Positions 61,987 through 64,000 of a stretch of DNA of 64,000 nt are shown piece after piece. The notes under the pieces are model-generated. The model saw only the letters and a list, made by a program, of their open reading frames with translations. It searched no databases and was not told where the DNA came from. This stretch comes from Aeromonas simiae (lineage in GTDB: Bacteria; Pseudomonadota; Gammaproteobacteria; Enterobacterales; Aeromonadaceae), in contig NZ_CDBY01000057.1 in the NCBI RefSeq assembly GCF_000820125.1, positions 62,001 through 126,000 of the forward strand, read 5' to 3'. How positions within the stretch are numbered: the stretch's first letter is position 1; each line of letters begins with the position of its first letter. Made by a program: the position numbers and the translations under genes.

Positions 61987-63363
61987 ATGGATCTGACACA
62001 GCAGGGAAATGAGCTCAAGCGTGGCTTGAAGAACCGCCACATCCAGCTGATCGCCCTGGGCGGTGCCATCGGTACCGGCCTGTTTCTGGGGATTGCGCAA
62101 ACCATTAAGATGGCGGGCCCGGCCGTGCTGCTCGGCTACGCCATCGGCGGCTTCATCGCGTTTCTTATCATGCGCCAGCTCGGCGAGATGGTGGTCGAAG
62201 AGCCGGTAGCCGGCTCGTTCAGCCATTTTGCCTACAAGTACTGGGGCGACTTCGCCGGTTTTGCCTCCGGCTGGAACTACTGGGTGCTCTATGTGCTGGT
62301 GAGCATGGCCGAACTGACCGCGGTCGGTATCTATGTGCAGTACTGGTGGCCCGAGATCCCGACCTGGATGTCGGCGGCCTTCTTCTTCGTGCTCATCAAC
62401 GCCATCAACCTGACCAACGTCAAGGCGTTCGGCGAGATGGAGTTCTGGTTTGCCATCATCAAGGTACTGGCCATCGTCGGCATGATTGGCTTTGGCAGTT
62501 GGATGCTCTTCTCCGGCACCGGCGGCCCGGATGCCTCGGTCACCAACCTGTGGGCCCAAGGCGGCTTCTTCCCCAACGGGGTGAGCGGCCTGGTGATGGC
62601 CATGGCGGTGATCATGTTCTCCTTCGGCGGGCTTGAGCTGGTCGGCATCACCGCCGCCGAAGCCGACAACCCCGAAAAGAGCATTCCCAAGGCCACCAAC
62701 CAGGTGATCTACCGCATCCTCATCTTCTACATCGGCGCCCTGGCCGTACTGCTCTCCCTCTACCCCTGGGGCAAGGTGGTGGAAGGCGGCAGCCCGTTCG
62801 TGATGATCTTCCACGCCCTCGACAGCAACCTGGTGGCCAACGTACTCAACATCGTGGTGCTGACCGCCGCCCTGTCGGTCTACAACAGCTGCGTCTACTG
62901 CAACAGCCGCATGCTGTTTGGTCTGGCCAAGCAGGGCAACGGCCCCAAGGCGCTGCTCAAGACCAACCAGAGCGGGGTGCCTGTGGTGGCCATCTCCATC
63001 TCAGCCGCCGCCACCTTGCTGTGCGTGCTCATCAACTACCTGATCCCGGGCAAGGCGTTCGAGCTGCTGATGGCCCTGGTGGTCTCGGCCCTGGTGATCA
63101 ACTGGGCCATGATCAGCCTGGCTCACCTCAAGTTCCGCAAGGCCAAGGCCGCCGAAGGGGTCACCCCCAAGTTCAAGGCGCTGTGGAGCCCGTTTGGCAA
63201 CTACCTCTGCCTCGCCTTCATGGCCGGCATCCTGGTGATCATGTACCTGACCCCCGGCATCCAGATCTCGGTGCTGCTGATCCCGGTCTGGCTGGTCATT
63301 CTTGCCGTTGGCTACCAGTTCAAGCAGCGGCGCAGCCGCGCCAGTCTGGCCACCAACCCCTGA
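61987..63363 (+). CDS. aroP: aromatic amino acid permease (AAT family)
   Basis: The 458-aa, 12-helix APC-superfamily transporter closely follows E. coli AroP: GNELKRGLKNRHIQLIALGG, EEPVAGSFSHFAYKYWGDFA, SFGGLELVGITAAEADNPEK, and SVYNSCVYCNSRMLFGLAKQ. It takes up Phe, Tyr and Trp by proton symport. GAGGA lies before ATG 61987. A strong terminator follows. It is the second aromatic permease of the window besides tyrP. Confidence 0.92.
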   Translation: MDLTQQGNELKRGLKNRHIQLIALGGAIGTGLFLGIAQTIKMAGPAVLLGYAIGGFIAFLIMRQLGEMVVEEPVAGSFSHFAYKYWGDFAGFASGWNYWVLYVLVSMAELTAVGIYVQYWWPEIPTWMSAAFFFVLINAINLTNVKAFGEMEFWFAIIKVLAIVGMIGFGSWMLFSGTGGPDASVTNLWAQGGFFPNGVSGLVMAMAVIMFSFGGLELVGITAAEADNPEKSIPKATNQVIYRILIFYIGALAVLLSLYPWGKVVEGGSPFVMIFHALDSNLVANVLNIVVLTAALSVYNSCVYCNSRMLFGLAKQGNGPKALLKTNQSGVPVVAISISAAATLLCVLINYLIPGKAFELLMALVVSALVINWAMISLAHLKFRKAKAAEGVTPKFKALWSPFGNYLCLAFMAGILVIMYLTPGIQISVLLIPVWLVILAVGYQFKQRRSRASLATNP

Positions 63364-63380
63364 TCCTCATCGCTAGCAAC

Positions 63381-63400
63381 AACCGGCCTTCGGGCCGGTT
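63381..63400 (+). terminator. Rho-independent terminator after aroP
   Basis: AACCGGCC and GGCCGGTT form an 8-bp stem with a TTCG tetraloop followed by TTTTT. Confidence 0.93.
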
Positions 63401-63520
63401 TTTTTATCGCCATCGACCGGAGCGTTTGCCCCAATAGGTTTGGCCGCATGGACAAGCGCCGCTGCCACAGGCTCTAATACCCTGGTTTTCCTCTGCCCAC
63501 TGCCTTTATCCGGAGCCGTC

Positions 63521-64000
63521 ATGACCGATCACACCCTCTCCTCCCCGCCCCAACCCTGGCAGCAGCTGCTGCGCCTGCACATTCAGGCGCACCCCAAGGT
63601 GGCCATGGCGCTGGCCATCGCCCTCGCCGGCGTATTGCTGCTGCTGTTGCAAAGCCTGATTGCCATCGCCGCCGGCGATCTGACCCCGGGGGCCCACTAC
63701 GGCATCATTGGTGGTCTGGCGGGCTTTGCCGCCACCGCCCTTGGCGCCCTGCCGGCGCTGGTGCTGCGCTCCATCCCGCAGCGGGTGGAGGACACCATGC
63801 TCGGCTTTGCCGCCGGCATGATGCTGGCGGCCAGCGCCTTCTCGCTGCTGCTGCCGGGGCTGGAGGCCGCCGAGGGGCTCACCGGCAACCCCTTCCTCGC
63901 CGCCGCCGTGGTGGTGCTTGGCATGGGGCTCGGCGTGCTGCTGATGCTGGGGCTCGATCAGTTCACCCCCCACGAGCATGACAAGAGCGGCCCCTGCGGC
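63521..64000 (+). CDS. ZIP-family metal transporter, 3' end outside window
   Basis: The frame from ATG 63521 (CGGAG upstream) runs 160 codons to the window edge. After a hydrophilic start and one helix (MALAIALAGVLLLLLQSLIA), it shows the ZupT/GufA-type ZIP pattern: GGLAGFAATALGALPALVL, EDTMLGFAAGMMLAASAFSL, LLPGLEAAE. The family moves Zn2+ or other divalent metals. The start of a His-containing loop (TPHEHDKSG) is visible where the sequence ends. Confidence 0.85.
   Translation, partial: MTDHTLSSPPQPWQQLLRLHIQAHPKVAMALAIALAGVLLLLLQSLIAIAAGDLTPGAHYGIIGGLAGFAATALGALPALVLRSIPQRVEDTMLGFAAGMMLAASAFSLLLPGLEAAEGLTGNPFLAAAVVVLGMGLGVLLMLGLDQFTPHEHDKSGPCG

Overview
This window is GC-rich gammaproteobacterial chromosome, most likely Aeromonas. 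That assignment is inferred from the gene set and order and from protein similarity to enteric homologues (tig-clpP-clpX-lon-hupB-ppiD, fruBKA with divergent fruR, feoABC, ppsA/ppsR, cysS/ppiB/lpxH, aroP, pilU). No rRNA or tRNA gene is present to settle it.

1-9303 is a type I-E CRISPR-Cas locus on the minus strand: a WYL regulator, cas3, a 364-base gap, then cse1-cse2-cas7e-cas5e-cas6e-cas1 (cas1 runs off the left edge; cas2 and the arrays are outside). The gap is the most striking part of the window. On the opposite strand it holds two degenerate copies of a type I-E repeat flanking a spacer of about 20 nt. The first 12 nt of that spacer match, except at position 6, a site 82 bases upstream that has a perfect AAG PAM and abuts the -35 box of a candidate cse1 promoter. 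This is the architecture of a Cascade-guiding regulatory RNA (CreR) or RNA antitoxin (CreA). A 67-codon ORF for a single-pass membrane peptide lies between that promoter and cse1.

9549-46557 is mostly core genome: GNAT, XRE-cupin and B3/4-domain genes; proC; mltA; the fructose PTS operon with FruR and several FruR-type palindromes; tyrP; fbp; an OppA-like binding protein; the ppiD-hupB-lon-clpX-clpP-tig cluster with a sigma32-type lon promoter; dgkA; a tryptophan-type DAHP synthase; btuCD; pilU; feoABC; yciH; a yybP-ykoY manganese riboswitch in front of a GDT1/UPF0016 exporter; a DUF2157-DUF4401-GDYXXLXY membrane operon; and a periplasmic binding protein.

46558-52980 is an accessory region. 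A non-coding, repeat-bearing stretch is followed by an AT-rich island of six overlapping plus-strand genes: a thymidylate-synthase-family enzyme, a dNMP kinase, a protein of the 5-hmdU DNA kinase / aGPT-pyrophosphorylase group, a TIR-like protein, an Nmad2-type protein and a membrane protein. Together they look like a DNA or nucleotide thymine-hypermodification module with defence-type partners. The TIR-like and Nmad2 genes are each frameshifted, and each frameshift can be corrected by a one-base change in an A8 tract.

52985-64000 returns to core genome: an LprI-like gene, cysS, ppiB, lpxH, phnA, a DUF2753-like gene, an entericidin, ppsA divergent from its regulator ppsR around a perfect 16-bp palindrome, aroP, and the start of a ZIP-family metal transporter.
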